Source: Oscillospiraceae bacterium (GTDB lineage Bacteria; Bacillota; Clostridia; Oscillospirales; Ruminococcaceae). From it: 45,813 nucleotides of DNA. Position 1 is the first letter of the stretch, and every line of letters starts with the position of its first letter. Where the stretch lies: assembly GCA_021202155.1 (NCBI GenBank), contig JAJQDP010000028.1, positions 1 through 45,813 of the forward strand. The letters run 5' to 3'. The position numbers were made by a program, and so were the translations under genes. The notes under the pieces were generated by a model. It was not told the DNA's origin, ran no database searches, and saw only the letters and a program-made list of their open reading frames with translations. Shown one piece after another: positions 35,193-44,260 of this stretch.

Positions 35193-36057
35193 TTGCGTTC
35201 CTAACAAGGTGAAGCTTCATATCCTGTTGGTCTCTGCCTGAAACTTCGAGAACAGCGGTGTTGCTTGTGCGCTTTTCTTTTGTGAGAAGAAAGGCACCGT
35301 CAGCAGCTCCCAACAAGCCGTTGGTGCCGGAAATCATGTCGAACTTGTCATCGGCATTCTGCTTTCTGGTGTGATGCACAAGTAGCAAACAGATACCGTT
35401 TGCATCAGCGAAGCTTTTCAGTCTTGCAATGATCTGATAGTCGTTTGCATAGCTATAGCTGTCACCGCCGACCTCTCGAACTTTTTGCAAAGTGTCGATG
35501 ATTATGAGATTGGTATCCGGATGCTCCCGCATAAATCTTGCAAGCTGTTCATCCAGACCGTCGCCGAGCTTGTTTGCATCCACCGAGAAAAACAGATTGT
35601 CACTTCCGTCCGCACCAACCATACGATATAGTCGCTTCTGCAGACGGCGGTAGTCATCTTCAAGTGCAAGATACAAAACCGTTCCTTTTCTGACCTGATA
35701 GCCCCACAGTGGTGTTTCCGTACTTATGTGGTAAGCAAGTTGTTCCATCAGAAAGCTCTTGCCAAGCTTCGGCGCACCAACAAACAGATAAGTCCCAGTG
35801 TTCAGCAAGCCGTCAATCAGTGGCAGCTTGCTTATGTACACCGTTTCGTATAACTCAGTCATGGATACCGTTTTAAGATAACCGGGATTGGATATTTGCA
35901 ACATTTCCCTGTCCCAATCATCCAAACTTTCACCAAAACTCTTGACTTCTGAATTCCAATCAGGTATACTTTCAGAAGAACGTTTTTTGTATGACTGCCC
36001 CTCACCTACTGCAATAGGTGTGTCAAGGGCGGTCATTTCTTTTTTTGTAGATTTCAT
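35167..36057 (-). CDS. RepA/AAA_25-type ATPase of the mobilisable element
   Basis: A 296-residue RecA-fold ATPase related to plasmid RepA helicases. Walker A is FVGAPKLGKSFLMEQL, Walker B is LIIIDTLQKV, and LLLVHHTRKQ and ISGTNGLLGAADGAFLL follow as in the family. It probably acts as a helicase or loader in replication or transfer of the excised circle. The C-terminus (VRNAKPACRSHF) departs from the family after DQQDMKLHL and runs into the oriT repeats, so the last residues may be rearranged. It overlaps the MobC-like gene by ATGA. Confidence 0.85.
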   Translation of the reverse strand: MKSTKKEMTALDTPIAVGEGQSYKKRSSESIPDWNSEVKSFGESLDDWDREMLQISNPGYLKTVSMTELYETVYISKLPLIDGLLNTGTYLFVGAPKLGKSFLMEQLAYHISTETPLWGYQVRKGTVLYLALEDDYRRLQKRLYRMVGADGSDNLFFSVDANKLGDGLDEQLARFMREHPDTNLIIIDTLQKVREVGGDSYSYANDYQIIARLKSFADANGICLLLVHHTRKQNADDKFDMISGTNGLLGAADGAFLLTKEKRTSNTAVLEVSGRDQQDMKLHLVRNAKPACRSHF

Positions 36058-36386
36058 TCACCGGATTCACCTCCCTTCAAACCGTCCATAGTGACGGCAA
36101 TCAGGTTGATTGTATCGAGAAGCTCACTCTGCACTTCTTCTCCGGCGGCAATCCGCTGAAGCTCCGCAAGAATAAACTCCATTTGCTTTCTCAGTGCCTT
36201 TTGCACCCTCGGATTCGGTTGAACAACCACTTCACGATTCATGCACTTACGATAGCAATATTCCTGCTTCGGTAGTCCCGACAAAGCTACAGCTCTGTTC
36301 AACTCCTCGTTTTCTTCCGGTGACACACGGAATCCGACGGTGATACTGCGGAAGCGATTCTTCCTGTCTAAATTTTTAGCTGACAT
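36054..36386 (-). CDS. MobC-like relaxosome accessory protein
   Basis: A 110-residue basic protein with a ribbon-helix-helix start (FRSITVGFRVSPEENEELNRAVALSG) and a helical tail. Proteins of this size and pattern bind oriT and help the relaxase (MobC family). It lies between integrase and AAA gene; 5 bp from the former, overlapping the latter. Confidence 0.8.
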   Translation of the reverse strand: MSAKNLDRKNRFRSITVGFRVSPEENEELNRAVALSGLPKQEYCYRKCMNREVVVQPNPRVQKALRKQMEFILAELQRIAAGEEVQSELLDTINLIAVTMDGLKGGESGE

Positions 36387-36391
36387 ACTTC

Positions 36392-37471
36392 TTAATCTCC
36401 TTCCTTATTCAAAGAATCAAGTTGCCTTGCCATTTCCTGCTGTTGAGACGGGAACAGGTGAGCATAACGGTATGTAATCTCAATGCTTTCATGCCCTACC
36501 CTATCGGCAATAGCTACCGCCGAAAAGCCCATATCAATCAGCAAGCTGATGTGGCTGTGCCGTAGGTCATGAATTCGGATGCGTTTGACACCGGCTTCTT
36601 TTGCTCCTCTCTCCATTTCATGATGCAAATAATGCTTGGTCACGGTAAAGACACGGTCGGTTTCCTTCAATCCGTACTGCATTTTTATGAACTCCTGCAT
36701 CTCCGTACAGAGAAATTCAGGCATTTGGATTATACGGTTGCTTTTCTTGGTCTTCGGCGACGTAATCATGTCTTGCCCATCCAGACGCTGATAGGTTTTG
36801 TTGACCCTGACGGTTCCTTTCTCAAAATCAAAATCCGCCGGTGTCAGTGCCAGAAGCTCGCCCTCTCGCATTCCCGTCCAATAAAGCATCTGAAAAGCGT
36901 AATAGGACATAGGCTTGTCCATCATAACCTCAGAGAACTTCAAATACTCCTCTTTTGTCCAGAAGAGCATTTCCTTTCGCTCCTCAGTACCCATGTTCCC
37001 GACCTTGGCGGCAGGGTTACTGTGCAAATCATAGTTCTTCACAGCATAATTGAAAATAGCAGATAGCTGATTGTGCAAAGTCTTGAGATAAGATGATGAG
37101 TACGGATTGCCGTTTTCATCACGATAGGCAAGCATTTCATTCTGCCATTGTCTCACGTCCTTTGCCGTAATCTCATTGAGTTTCTTCTTGCCGAAGTACG
37201 GCAAAATTCTGCCTTCAATAATGTTTTTCTTCGTCTTCAAAGAACTTCTCTTAAGACGGTTTCTCATGTCCCTGTCGTAGATTTCAACAAAGTCGGCAAA
37301 AGTCATATTCAGATTGCCGTCCCTCTGCATCTGAAATTTCCTTTCCCATTCAAGGGCTTCTCTCTTTGTTGTGAATCCACGCTTGCACTTCTGCTTGTGT
37401 TCTCCTGCAACTTCGGTGTAATTGGTCATTACATACCAAGAACCGTTTTCCTTATTTCTGTACGCTGGCAT
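36392..37471 (-). CDS. int: Tyrosine recombinase/integrase
   Basis: A 359-residue integrase of the Tn916-Int-like group. An AP2-type arm-binding domain occupies residues 1-55, a SAM-like core-binding domain about 57-150, and the catalytic domain 170-345. Active-site residues: Arg 202 (TGMREGELLAL), His 301 and Arg 304 (HDLRHSH), His 327 (RVGHES) and Tyr 336 (YRYAHLF). It should catalyse insertion and excision at the guaA-derived att cores. The gene overlaps the excisionase-like gene by 20 bp and is read from the consensus promoter at 37832-37860. All catalytic residues are present. Confidence 0.95.
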   Translation of the reverse strand: MPAYRNKENGSWYVMTNYTEVAGEHKQKCKRGFTTKREALEWERKFQMQRDGNLNMTFADFVEIYDRDMRNRLKRSSLKTKKNIIEGRILPYFGKKKLNEITAKDVRQWQNEMLAYRDENGNPYSSSYLKTLHNQLSAIFNYAVKNYDLHSNPAAKVGNMGTEERKEMLFWTKEEYLKFSEVMMDKPMSYYAFQMLYWTGMREGELLALTPADFDFEKGTVRVNKTYQRLDGQDMITSPKTKKSNRIIQMPEFLCTEMQEFIKMQYGLKETDRVFTVTKHYLHHEMERGAKEAGVKRIRIHDLRHSHISLLIDMGFSAVAIADRVGHESIEITYRYAHLFPSQQQEMARQLDSLNKEGD

Positions 37472-37661
37472 TGTTCAACTTCCTTTCTCCGCCATAAATT
37501 CTTTCGTAAAAATACTGACGACTGATCCGACCGGAAACCGTGAGGAATCCCTTGGCATCCAGTTCTTCATTGAGTCCTCGGATGACTTTGTATGCGTAGG
37601 ACTCGGAAATTCCCAACTCCTCCGCTACTTCGTCAACCTTCATAAATACGCTGCTTGACAT
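37452..37661 (-). CDS. Excisionase-like helix-turn-helix protein
   Basis: A 69-residue protein with a MerR/Xis-like HTH (KVDEVAEELGISESYAYKVIRGLNEEL) and a small wing (GRISRQYFYERIYG). Directly upstream of and overlapping int, it fits a recombination directionality factor. ATG 37661 is chosen since AAAGGAG is 9 nt upstream; a TTG two codons earlier is too near. Confidence 0.85.
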   Translation of the reverse strand: MSSSVFMKVDEVAEELGISESYAYKVIRGLNEELDAKGFLTVSGRISRQYFYERIYGGERKLNNASVQK

Positions 37662-37831
37662 CTTCAACGTCTCCTTTCATTTTTGTTTTTTACATTGTAG
37701 ACATAGTGTGTTATTTAGTGTCGGATTTCTTTCTGACCGCCATCCGATTTGCCCGGGCGGACACACCATTACTGTGATGTGCGACAGTTATTCCGTTCTG
37801 CTTAAGCAATTTTGTTTAAGATTATATTCCT

Positions 37832-37860
37832 ATTATACTAAGCAAAATCAGTTATGTCAA
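37832..37860 (-). promoter_or_regulatory. Consensus promoter for xis-int-mob
   Basis: Reverse-strand TTGACA (37855-37860), 17-bp spacer, TATAAT (37832-37837): a perfect sigma-A match. It is divergent from the XRE promoter 43 bp away; the stretch between and around them has AAAC/GTTT half-sites (for example TTAAAC-N6-GTTTGA near 37880-37898) that may be XRE operators. Confidence 0.85.
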
Positions 37861-37902
37861 GAGGCTTTTGAAAAAAACTTAAACTTTTTTGTTTGATTTC
37901 TC

Positions 37903-37932
37903 TTGACTTGCACTAAACGTATCTGCTATAAT
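37903..37932 (+). promoter_or_regulatory. Promoter of the XRE regulator
   Basis: TTGACT (37903-37908), 18-bp spacer, TATAAT (37927-37932). The spacer contains CTAAACGTATCTG (37913-37925), a 13-mer also found at the left end of element 1 (8190-8202). Confidence 0.82.
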
Positions 37933-37963
37933 CATTGTATTATATATCAAGGAGTGAAGTACA

Positions 37964-38476
37964 ATGGCAATCGGTGAAAGAATCCGCTTTTTCCGCAATC
38001 TGCGTGGCATGACACAAAAGAAACTCGGTCAAGCCGTGGGTTTCTCACAAAAAACCGCCGACATTCGCATGGCACAATATGAATCGGGGTCAAGAACTCC
38101 GAAAGATAACCTGATAACGGCACTTGCAAAAGTATTGGAGATTTCTCCTTTGGCTCTGCAGGTTCCCGATATAGACTCAAATCTCGGCTTTATCCATACG
38201 CTATTTGCTATTGAAGACCTACATGGCGTTAGAGTTGAAAAGAAAGATTACGAAGTGCATCTCATTTTCGATGGTACAAAGCGAACATTGGACGAGTCCG
38301 TTTTTACAATGCTTTCCGCTTGGGCTGAACAGGCTGAAAAGTACAGAAACGGCGAAATCACAAAAGAGCAATACGACCGTTGGCGTTACACATTCCCGGC
38401 AGAGGACAAAACGCAAAGGTGGGCAAGCGTGCCTTCACAGGAGCTGAGCGACTTATTTGTGGATGCCTTCAAGTAA
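37964..38476 (+). CDS. XRE-family regulator of the mobilisable element
   Basis: A 170-residue transcription factor with an N-terminal XRE HTH (IRFFRNLRGMTQKKLGQAVGFSQKT, then MAQYESGSRTPKDNL) and a C-terminal sensor-like region of unknown fold. AAGGAG stands 9 nt before ATG 37964. It is the only rightward gene of element 2 and is divergent from xis-int, so it probably represses or times excision and transfer. A strong terminator follows. Confidence 0.92.
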   Translation: MAIGERIRFFRNLRGMTQKKLGQAVGFSQKTADIRMAQYESGSRTPKDNLITALAKVLEISPLALQVPDIDSNLGFIHTLFAIEDLHGVRVEKKDYEVHLIFDGTKRTLDESVFTMLSAWAEQAEKYRNGEITKEQYDRWRYTFPAEDKTQRWASVPSQELSDLFVDAFK

Positions 38477-38487
38477 CGCAAAACAAC

Positions 38488-38525
38488 AAACCCCGCACAG
38501 ATGATTTCTCATCCGTACGGGGTTT
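38488..38525 (+). terminator. Rho-independent terminator after the XRE gene
   Basis: AAACCCCG and CGGGGTTT close a 17-bp, imperfect stem with inner ATGA/TCAT pairing around TTTC. It lies 12 bp after the stop of the XRE gene. Confidence 0.8.
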
Positions 38526-38571
38526 ATGACAATATGGATTCTGTGAGAGAAATTGTTCCTCACTCACAAGC

Positions 38572-38696
38572 CTCTTGATATTTGTCCGATAATGACAAAT
38601 CAAGAGTTCTTATCAAAACGTTATCAACGAGGGTTTTGCGGCTTCAAAAACCGCATCCCTAAAGGGTTCTCGGCTCTTTGGCGATTATTCCCACTC
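38572..38696. repeat. guaA-proximal attachment site and integrase-binding repeats
   Basis: The att core GGCGATTATTCCCACTC (38680-38696) contains the last codons and stop of guaA. Leftward, inside the element, are a bulged hairpin (CTCTTG...ATTTGTC with GACAAATCAAGAG, 38572-38606), direct repeats of TTATCAA (about 38608-38626) and a GCGG/CCGC hairpin. Such short repeats next to a core are typical Int/Xis arm sites. Confidence 0.65.
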
Positions 38697-40229
38697 AATA
38701 GTCGCCGGCGGCTTGGTCGTAATATCATACACCACCCGATTAATCCCGTTGGTCTCGTTTATAATCCTTGACGAACAACGCTCCAAGACGTCATAGGGGA
38801 TCTTTGCAAAATCGGCGGTCATGAAGTCCTGGGTGGTGACGGCTCTCAGGGCGAGGGTGTAGTCATAGGTTCTGCCGTCGCCCATGACCCCGACCGAGCG
38901 CATGGTCGTCAGGACGGCGAAGAACTGGCTCAGGTCTTTGTCGACGCCACTCTTTGCGAGCTCATCTCTGAAGACCCAGTCGGCGTCCTGCAGGATTCTG
39001 AGCCTCTCGTCGGTGATTTCGCCGATGATTCTGATTGCAAGACCCGGTCCCGGGAAGGGCTGGCGATTCACAAGCTTTTCGGAGAGTCCCAAAGTCCTGC
39101 CGAGTGCTCTCACTTCGTCCTTGAAGAGCATCCGGAGCGGCTCGATAATCTCCTCAAAATCGACATAATCAGGAAGACCGCCGACGTTATGGTGGCTCTT
39201 GATGACGGCGGCATCGCCCGCTCCCGACTCGATTACGTCGGGGTAGATTGTGCCCTGCGCGAGGTATTCGACGTGACCGATTTTCTTTGCCTCAGCCTCG
39301 AAAACTCTGATGAACTCCTCGCCAATAATCTTGCGCTTGTCCTCCGGAACAGAGACGCCATTAAGCTTCGCCATAAATCTGTCCTTCGCATTGACTCTGA
39401 CGAAATTGACCTTCCAATCAGAGAATGCCTCCTCGACCTCGTCGCCCTCATTCTTTCTCATGAATCCGTGGTCGACGAAAATGCAGGTGAGCTGTTCCCC
39501 GACCGCCTTTGAGAGAAGTGCCGCGCAGACTGACGAATCGACCCCTCCGGAAAGCGCAAGGAGCACTCTCTTGTCGCCGACTTTTTCGCGGAGCTCCTGA
39601 ATTGCGGTCTCAGCATACCTCTCCATAGTCCAGTCGCCACAGCATTTGCAGACGTCATAGAGGAAGCTCTTAAGCATCGCAAAGCCGTTTTCGGTGTGGT
39701 TGACCTCGGGGTGGAACTGCACGGCATAGAGCTTTCTTGCCGGATTCTCCATCGCCGCAGTCGGGCAGACGGGAGTGTGAGCGGTCGTCACAAAGCCCTC
39801 GGGAACGCTTTTTATATAGTCGGTGTGGCTCATCCATGTGATTGACTTTTCAGGAAGGTTCTTGAAGAGAACCGACTCCGCTGAGAACTCGGTCTCGGTC
39901 TTGCCGTATTCGCTGACGGGTGCGGTCACAACCTCTCCGCCGAGAAGGTATGCCATGAGCTGTGCGCCGTAGCAGATGCCCAAAATCGGGATTCCGAGGT
40001 CGAAAATCTCGGGCGAAACGGACGGCGAGTCGTCCTTATAAACGCTCTTCGGTCCGCCGGTGAAGATGATTCCGACCGGGTTTTCAGAGCGAATCATATC
40101 GATTGAAACCTTTCGGTATGGCACGACCTCGCAATAGACATTCGCCTCGCGCACACGCCGCGCGATGAGCTGGTTGTACTGCCCACCAAAATCGATTATC
40201 AGAACTTTTTCATGAGTATTGGTTTGCAT
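38685..40229 (-). CDS. guaA: GMP synthase (glutamine-hydrolysing)
   Basis: A 514-residue enzyme converting XMP to GMP with ATP and glutamine. The class I amidotransferase domain has Cys 86 in GICYGAQ and the His-x-Glu in QFHPEVNHT; the ATP pyrophosphatase domain starts with [15 protein letters not shown]; the C-terminal dimerisation domain ends [17 protein letters not shown] precedes ATG 40229. Its terminal codons are the integration target: the element re-creates the same sequence, so the enzyme is unharmed. The gene follows the DUF234-type ATPase gene by 22 bp. Confidence 0.97.
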   Translation of the reverse strand: MQTNTHEKVLIIDFGGQYNQLIARRVREANVYCEVVPYRKVSIDMIRSENPVGIIFTGGPKSVYKDDSPSVSPEIFDLGIPILGICYGAQLMAYLLGGEVVTAPVSEYGKTETEFSAESVLFKNLPEKSITWMSHTDYIKSVPEGFVTTAHTPVCPTAAMENPARKLYAVQFHPEVNHTENGFAMLKSFLYDVCKCCGDWTMERYAETAIQELREKVGDKRVLLALSGGVDSSVCAALLSKAVGEQLTCIFVDHGFMRKNEGDEVEEAFSDWKVNFVRVNAKDRFMAKLNGVSVPEDKRKIIGEEFIRVFEAEAKKIGHVEYLAQGTIYPDVIESGAGDAAVIKSHHNVGGLPDYVDFEEIIEPLRMLFKDEVRALGRTLGLSEKLVNRQPFPGPGLAIRIIGEITDERLRILQDADWVFRDELAKSGVDKDLSQFFAVLTTMRSVGVMGDGRTYDYTLALRAVTTQDFMTADFAKIPYDVLERCSSRIINETNGINRVVYDITTKPPATIEWE

Positions 40230-40251
40230 ATTTTGTCCTTTCCACGGCTGA

Positions 40252-41652
40252 TTATGCCGTTATATCATCAAGCCCGACAAGAATAATCCGGCTGTCGTTT
40301 TTCGCTTCTTCTACGAGACTTTCGCTAAAACCGCTCTTAGAGAAAAGTGCGAAATAGCTGTTCCCAACATCTTTTGAAAATGCTCTTGCATTCTCCCTTA
40401 GCTTACTGAGAACCGCAGGCGTCATAATCTCATTACGCCACTTGCACTCGCAGAAAATGCAGTCTCTTCCGTCCTGCGCGATCAGGTCTATCTCAACCTG
40501 CGTGTGCGTCTTCTCACTCGAATGTCCCCACCATCTGCCGATTGATGTGAACATTATCGGGAGCTCTCCCTGCGAATTTTTCCTGAGAAGATACTCCATG
40601 CAAATCTTCTCAAAAACGATTCCCATATACTCGTTCAAACTCGGCTCGATTCTTCTCTTATAGACCGCCTCACCTGCCCCCGTCTCAATGAGGGTACGGT
40701 TCGGGAAGACAAATCTATACCAGAACCTGAACATCAAATCCGATATGCCGTAGATAGTCTTCCGTGAGCTTTCCTTTTCGCCGAAAGGGGTCTCTTTATA
40801 GAGGATTCCCAAATCGCAGAGAATGCTTATATATCGCAGGCACTTCGCCGGCTCCTCGCCTATCTTTGTGGCGATTTCGTTGCTCTTGGTTGCTCCTCCG
40901 GCTATCGCCTCGATAATGGAACTGTAAACTCCCGGCTCAACTACCTCCTGTCTTAAAAGCAACAGAGGCTCTTCATAGAGATAAGCTGTCGTCCGCAAAA
41001 ACTCGTACCTGATGTTCTCTTCAAAGGTCTTCTTGCAGTCAATATGCGACAGATAAAGCGGAGTTCCGCCGAACGCCCCATAAAGCATCAGTTTCTCTTC
41101 GTCCGTGAACCCATCCATAAATTCAAGGCTCGTCTTATAGTCAAACGTCTTCATGTGGAGCTGACCGGTTCGCCTGCCAAAAAGCGGGCTCTTTGAACCA
41201 AGAACCTCCTTCTCCATGAAGCCCATATAGCTTCCGCAAAGCACCAAAAACAGTTTGCCATACTGAAGCTTATGGTCAATCAGATGTTGAAGCTCAGATA
41301 AGAGTGCCATATCCTTACGACAGAGATAGGGGAACTCGTCAAGAACCAGTACAAGCCGGTTGTCACCCTGGCGATTGTCTATATAGGTTATCGCGTTCTC
41401 CCAGGACGAAAACGGCTCAAGAGTAGTCTCGCCGTAATAGCTGAAAACCGCGTCGGAGAACTTCTCCAAGTTGAGTTTCCGGTTGCTCTGCTCAGCCGAA
41501 TAAAAAATAGCCGGCTTATCTTTGCAGAATTCGTTCAGAAGCGTCGTTTTTCCGACACGCCTGCGCCCGTAGAGAACGAACATCTGAAATTTGTCCTCGC
41601 GATACAGCTCGTTCAGGCTTTCAAGCTCTTTTTCCCTGCCTATAAACGCCAT
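40252..41652 (-). CDS. ATPase with DUF234 nuclease-like C-terminus
   Basis: A 466-residue STAND-type ATPase of the archaeal-ATPase/DUF234 family. Walker A is [12 protein letters not shown] (residues 29-40), Walker [13 protein letters not shown]; a winged helix lies in the middle, and the end has [19 protein letters not shown] (Asp, Glu-x-Lys), a PD-(D/E)XK pattern. These are common in gut Clostridia and archaea; the role is unknown. GGAGG precedes ATG 41652. Confidence 0.88.
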   Translation of the reverse strand: MAFIGREKELESLNELYREDKFQMFVLYGRRRVGKTTLLNEFCKDKPAIFYSAEQSNRKLNLEKFSDAVFSYYGETTLEPFSSWENAITYIDNRQGDNRLVLVLDEFPYLCRKDMALLSELQHLIDHKLQYGKLFLVLCGSYMGFMEKEVLGSKSPLFGRRTGQLHMKTFDYKTSLEFMDGFTDEEKLMLYGAFGGTPLYLSHIDCKKTFEENIRYEFLRTTAYLYEEPLLLLRQEVVEPGVYSSIIEAIAGGATKSNEIATKIGEEPAKCLRYISILCDLGILYKETPFGEKESSRKTIYGISDLMFRFWYRFVFPNRTLIETGAGEAVYKRRIEPSLNEYMGIVFEKICMEYLLRKNSQGELPIMFTSIGRWWGHSSEKTHTQVEIDLIAQDGRDCIFCECKWRNEIMTPAVLSKLRENARAFSKDVGNSYFALFSKSGFSESLVEEAKNDSRIILVGLDDITA

Positions 41653-41728
41653 TTTCTTCCGCCTCCTTGCTAATTAAATCTGGATTTAATAAATCTCGAT
41701 TTAATTATACCGCAGGAAAGCACTCCTG

Positions 41729-43018
41729 TCAAGAGGCATTTTCGGAAATATCGGTTTCTTCCTCCACTTCATCCCCCACAAAATACATCACCCCGTCATC
41801 GTCAAACTGCACTCCATAATCAAGGCACAATTCGTTCATGAGGTCGATGATCTGGCGGTAACGTGACGCATATGTACCTTCGCCTTCGGTGAGAAGGTAA
41901 ACTTTATAATTCTTTATAAACAGCGGGTTGATGGTGAGGCTCTTGAAGCCATCCTTGTCGACGGTGATGTTGAAAATGCAGGTTAGACCGTCGATGTCGT
42001 CGTCGACGTGCCAGAAAATAAGGTTTCCGATACTATAGAAAATCGGCTTGCCGTTGTAAAATTCTATCGGCTGGAGGGTATGGGAGTGCCCGCCGATGAC
42101 GATGTCCGCGCCGTTGTCGATAAGAGCCTTGCCGAGGTCTTCCTGATAGGAAGTGACCTCAAAGGTCTCCTCCGTTCCGCAGTGCATGAAGACGATGAGA
42201 ACGTCAACCTGCGAGTCGTACTCGGCGATCTTCGCCAGGAAGTCCTGAGTTCGCTCGTCGTCCATGCTATAGACCATGTTGATTCCGGCGTGATCTTCGC
42301 TCGCGGCGCAACTTGACGAGAGATAGACCTTGTTGCACCCGGCAAAGCCGATTGTGACGCCGTTGACCTCCTTAATAACGAGGCTTTCCGCGTCCTCCTC
42401 GTCATAGCCTGCTCCGAAATACTCTATTCCGTAGCTTTCAAGATTCTCGAACGTGTTGAGAAGCGCGTCATAGCCAAAATCCCTGACGTGGTTATTGGCA
42501 AGGTTCACGATGTCGATTCCGGCGTTGACGAAGCCCTCAAGCATCTCGGGAGGTGTGCGGAAGCCGTAGCCCTCCGGCTTTTCCGACTCGCCTGTGTCAC
42601 TGACGCAGGTTTCAAGGTTGACAATCGCGATGTCTGCGGCGTTGAAGATGTCGCTGACCTCTTTCCACGGATAGTCGACTCCCCAATTGTAGCAGGCGTC
42701 GGCGAACTCGGAATCTATCGAGGTGTCCCCGCCGATGGCGATGACAACCTCGCCGCTCTCCTCCTCTTCCTCGGGAAGCTCTTCAATCGGTGCTTCTGTG
42801 CTGACGGTTGTCGGAGCAGTGGTGGCAACAGTAGTGACCTCAGTCGTGGCTTCCGTGACAGCAGTGACCTCCGGCTCATCCTCCGTCACAAGGGTAACCT
42901 CCGGGGAGACGACTTCCAGCCCGTCGTCCTTGGAAACCCGGATAACGACTCCAGCGATGACAGCAACCATGAACACGGCAGTAAAAATTATAATTATAAT
43001 GCGGTGAGTTTTGGACAT
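41729..43018 (-). CDS. CapA-family protein, membrane-anchored
   Basis: A 429-residue protein with an N-terminal membrane helix (IIIIIFTAVFMVAVIAGVV), a Thr/Val/Glu-rich linker (about 35-90), and a CapA/PGA_cap metallophosphatase-like domain: IGGDTSIDS, IVNLETCVS, LANNHVRDFG, IGGHSHTLQP and FYSIGNLIFW. CapA relatives take part in poly-gamma-glutamate or other envelope polymers; many in Clostridia stand alone like this one. It is probably outside the membrane. GGAG precedes ATG 43018. Confidence 0.92.
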   Translation of the reverse strand: MSKTHRIIIIIFTAVFMVAVIAGVVIRVSKDDGLEVVSPEVTLVTEDEPEVTAVTEATTEVTTVATTAPTTVSTEAPIEELPEEEEESGEVVIAIGGDTSIDSEFADACYNWGVDYPWKEVSDIFNAADIAIVNLETCVSDTGESEKPEGYGFRTPPEMLEGFVNAGIDIVNLANNHVRDFGYDALLNTFENLESYGIEYFGAGYDEEDAESLVIKEVNGVTIGFAGCNKVYLSSSCAASEDHAGINMVYSMDDERTQDFLAKIAEYDSQVDVLIVFMHCGTEETFEVTSYQEDLGKALIDNGADIVIGGHSHTLQPIEFYNGKPIFYSIGNLIFWHVDDDIDGLTCIFNITVDKDGFKSLTINPLFIKNYKVYLLTEGEGTYASRYRQIIDLMNELCLDYGVQFDDDGVMYFVGDEVEEETDISENAS

Positions 43019-43117
43019 TTTAGCTCCTATCTCATGGCAAGACCTGAGTCTGCCGTAACTTTCTATGCCCTATATTTTAGCACATCGGCGGCTGTTTGTC
43101 TATGCTTTTTCTATCAA

Positions 43118-43141
43118 AAAGCCTCCCGAAAAGGAGGCTTT
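43118..43141 (-). terminator. Terminator after the BspA-like lipoprotein gene
   Basis: AAAGCCTCC/GGAGGCTTT, 6-base loop, followed on the reverse strand by TTTTTGATAG. It starts 10 bp after the stop of the lipoprotein gene. Confidence 0.85.
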
Positions 43142-43151
43142 GTAATCCCAT

Positions 43152-44144
43152 TTATTCTCCCTCAAAATGCACCGTGAATTCCGACTGGTAGTCGTAGTAC
43201 TTCTCAAGGGTTATCTCGTTCCACTCGGCTTCTGTGCCCTGATAGTAGACGTCGGTGAGGCTCGGACATTCGCTGAAAGCAAACTCGCCTATGAAGGTGA
43301 CGCTTGCGGGAATGGTGACGCTTGTAAACGTCTCGTTCTTTTCAAAGGCATTTGCGTCAATCGTCGTGACGCCGTCGGGAATTTCGTAATCCGTGTCCAA
43401 CTTTCCAAGAGGATAGCAGATGAGCTCGGTCAGGTCTTTATTGAAGAGCACCCCGTCGACATCGGCATAATTCGGATTATCCTCGTCAACCGCGATGCCA
43501 GTAAGGCTGGTACATTGGCTGAAAACATAGTCGCCAAGCTCGGTAACGCCTGCGGGAATCGTGATGCTCTCAAGACTATAGCACAGCGAAAAGGCACTAT
43601 CGCTAATTTCGGTGACACTGTTGGGAAGCACAACAGATGCGAGACTCTCGCAACCGTAAAACGCGTTTTTTTCAATTACTGTAACGCTATCGGAAATAGT
43701 GACCTCGGTCAGGCTGTCGCAGGCATAAAAAGCCCCATAACCGATTCGGGTAACTCCATCCGGAATATCGACGCTCGTCAGATTTACGCACCCGTAAAAC
43801 GCACTACCTCCGATGAAGTCAATGTCTCCCTGAAATTTGACAGAATAAACAAACTCCCTGTCAGAAATCCATGGCGACTCGCTGTATTCATAGTCCTCCA
43901 TCTCGAAATTCTCGTAAAGAACCAGTTCTCCCTTGGTGTTAAGTTCCCAAGTGTCGGTATAGGTGCCATAAAAGATGGACGACTCGCCGTTGCCTTCGTC
44001 GATTTCCATATACTCCGGCATCGCTTCGTTAGCTTCTGTGGTGGCTTCGGTGGTTGTTTCGGCAGATTCCGACTGTTTGCCGCAGGCGGTCAGGCACAGT
44101 GTGAGTGCCAGGGCAATGCAGATAAGTTTTGATGCTCTTTTCAT
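43152..44144 (-). CDS. BspA-type leucine-rich repeat lipoprotein
   Basis: A 330-residue surface lipoprotein. The signal peptide MKRASKLICIALALTLCLTA ends in the lipobox LTAC, so Cys 21 would be lipidated. A short Thr/Glu linker follows, then about six LRR_5 repeats with the pattern IxxxAFxxCxSLTxVxIPxxVTxI. Such repeats mediate adhesion or ligand binding in gut and oral bacteria. One repeat is interrupted by an AVDEDNPNYADVDGVLFNKD insert, usual for the family. Confidence 0.93.
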   Translation of the reverse strand: MKRASKLICIALALTLCLTACGKQSESAETTTEATTEANEAMPEYMEIDEGNGESSIFYGTYTDTWELNTKGELVLYENFEMEDYEYSESPWISDREFVYSVKFQGDIDFIGGSAFYGCVNLTSVDIPDGVTRIGYGAFYACDSLTEVTISDSVTVIEKNAFYGCESLASVVLPNSVTEISDSAFSLCYSLESITIPAGVTELGDYVFSQCTSLTGIAVDEDNPNYADVDGVLFNKDLTELICYPLGKLDTDYEIPDGVTTIDANAFEKNETFTSVTIPASVTFIGEFAFSECPSLTDVYYQGTEAEWNEITLEKYYDYQSEFTVHFEGE

Positions 44145-44223
44145 GATAATCCCCCATTTCAGTTTTCTTTATTATATCATATCAGGAGCTTGACTTCAAC
44201 AATTTTCACGAATTGAAAATTCA

Positions 44224-44250
44224 AAAGCCTCCCGAGCTTCGGAAGGCTTT
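44224..44250 (-). terminator. Terminator after the signal peptidase-like gene
   Basis: AAAGCCT (44224-44230) pairs with AGGCTTT (44244-44250), with a further CCGA/TTCGG pairing inside; read on the reverse strand the stem ends in TTTT. It lies 10 bp after the stop. Confidence 0.75.
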
Positions 44251-44260
44251 CAGAGTACTA

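Larger units (their letters stand above)
25082..38696. mobile_element. Integrative mobilisable element (element 2) at guaA 3' end
   Basis: Bounded by the near-identical 17-bp sequences GGCGATTACTCCCACTC (25082-25098) and GGCGATTATTCCCACTC (38680-38696), the latter being the guaA terminus. It encodes tyrosine integrase, excisionase-like protein, MobV relaxase, MobC-like protein, AAA ATPase and XRE regulator at the guaA side, and defence cargo (AbiTii-like, AbiA-like RT, DUF1016, HEPN, R-M-S) at the other. There are no type IV secretion genes, so transfer would need a helper. Confidence 0.8.
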
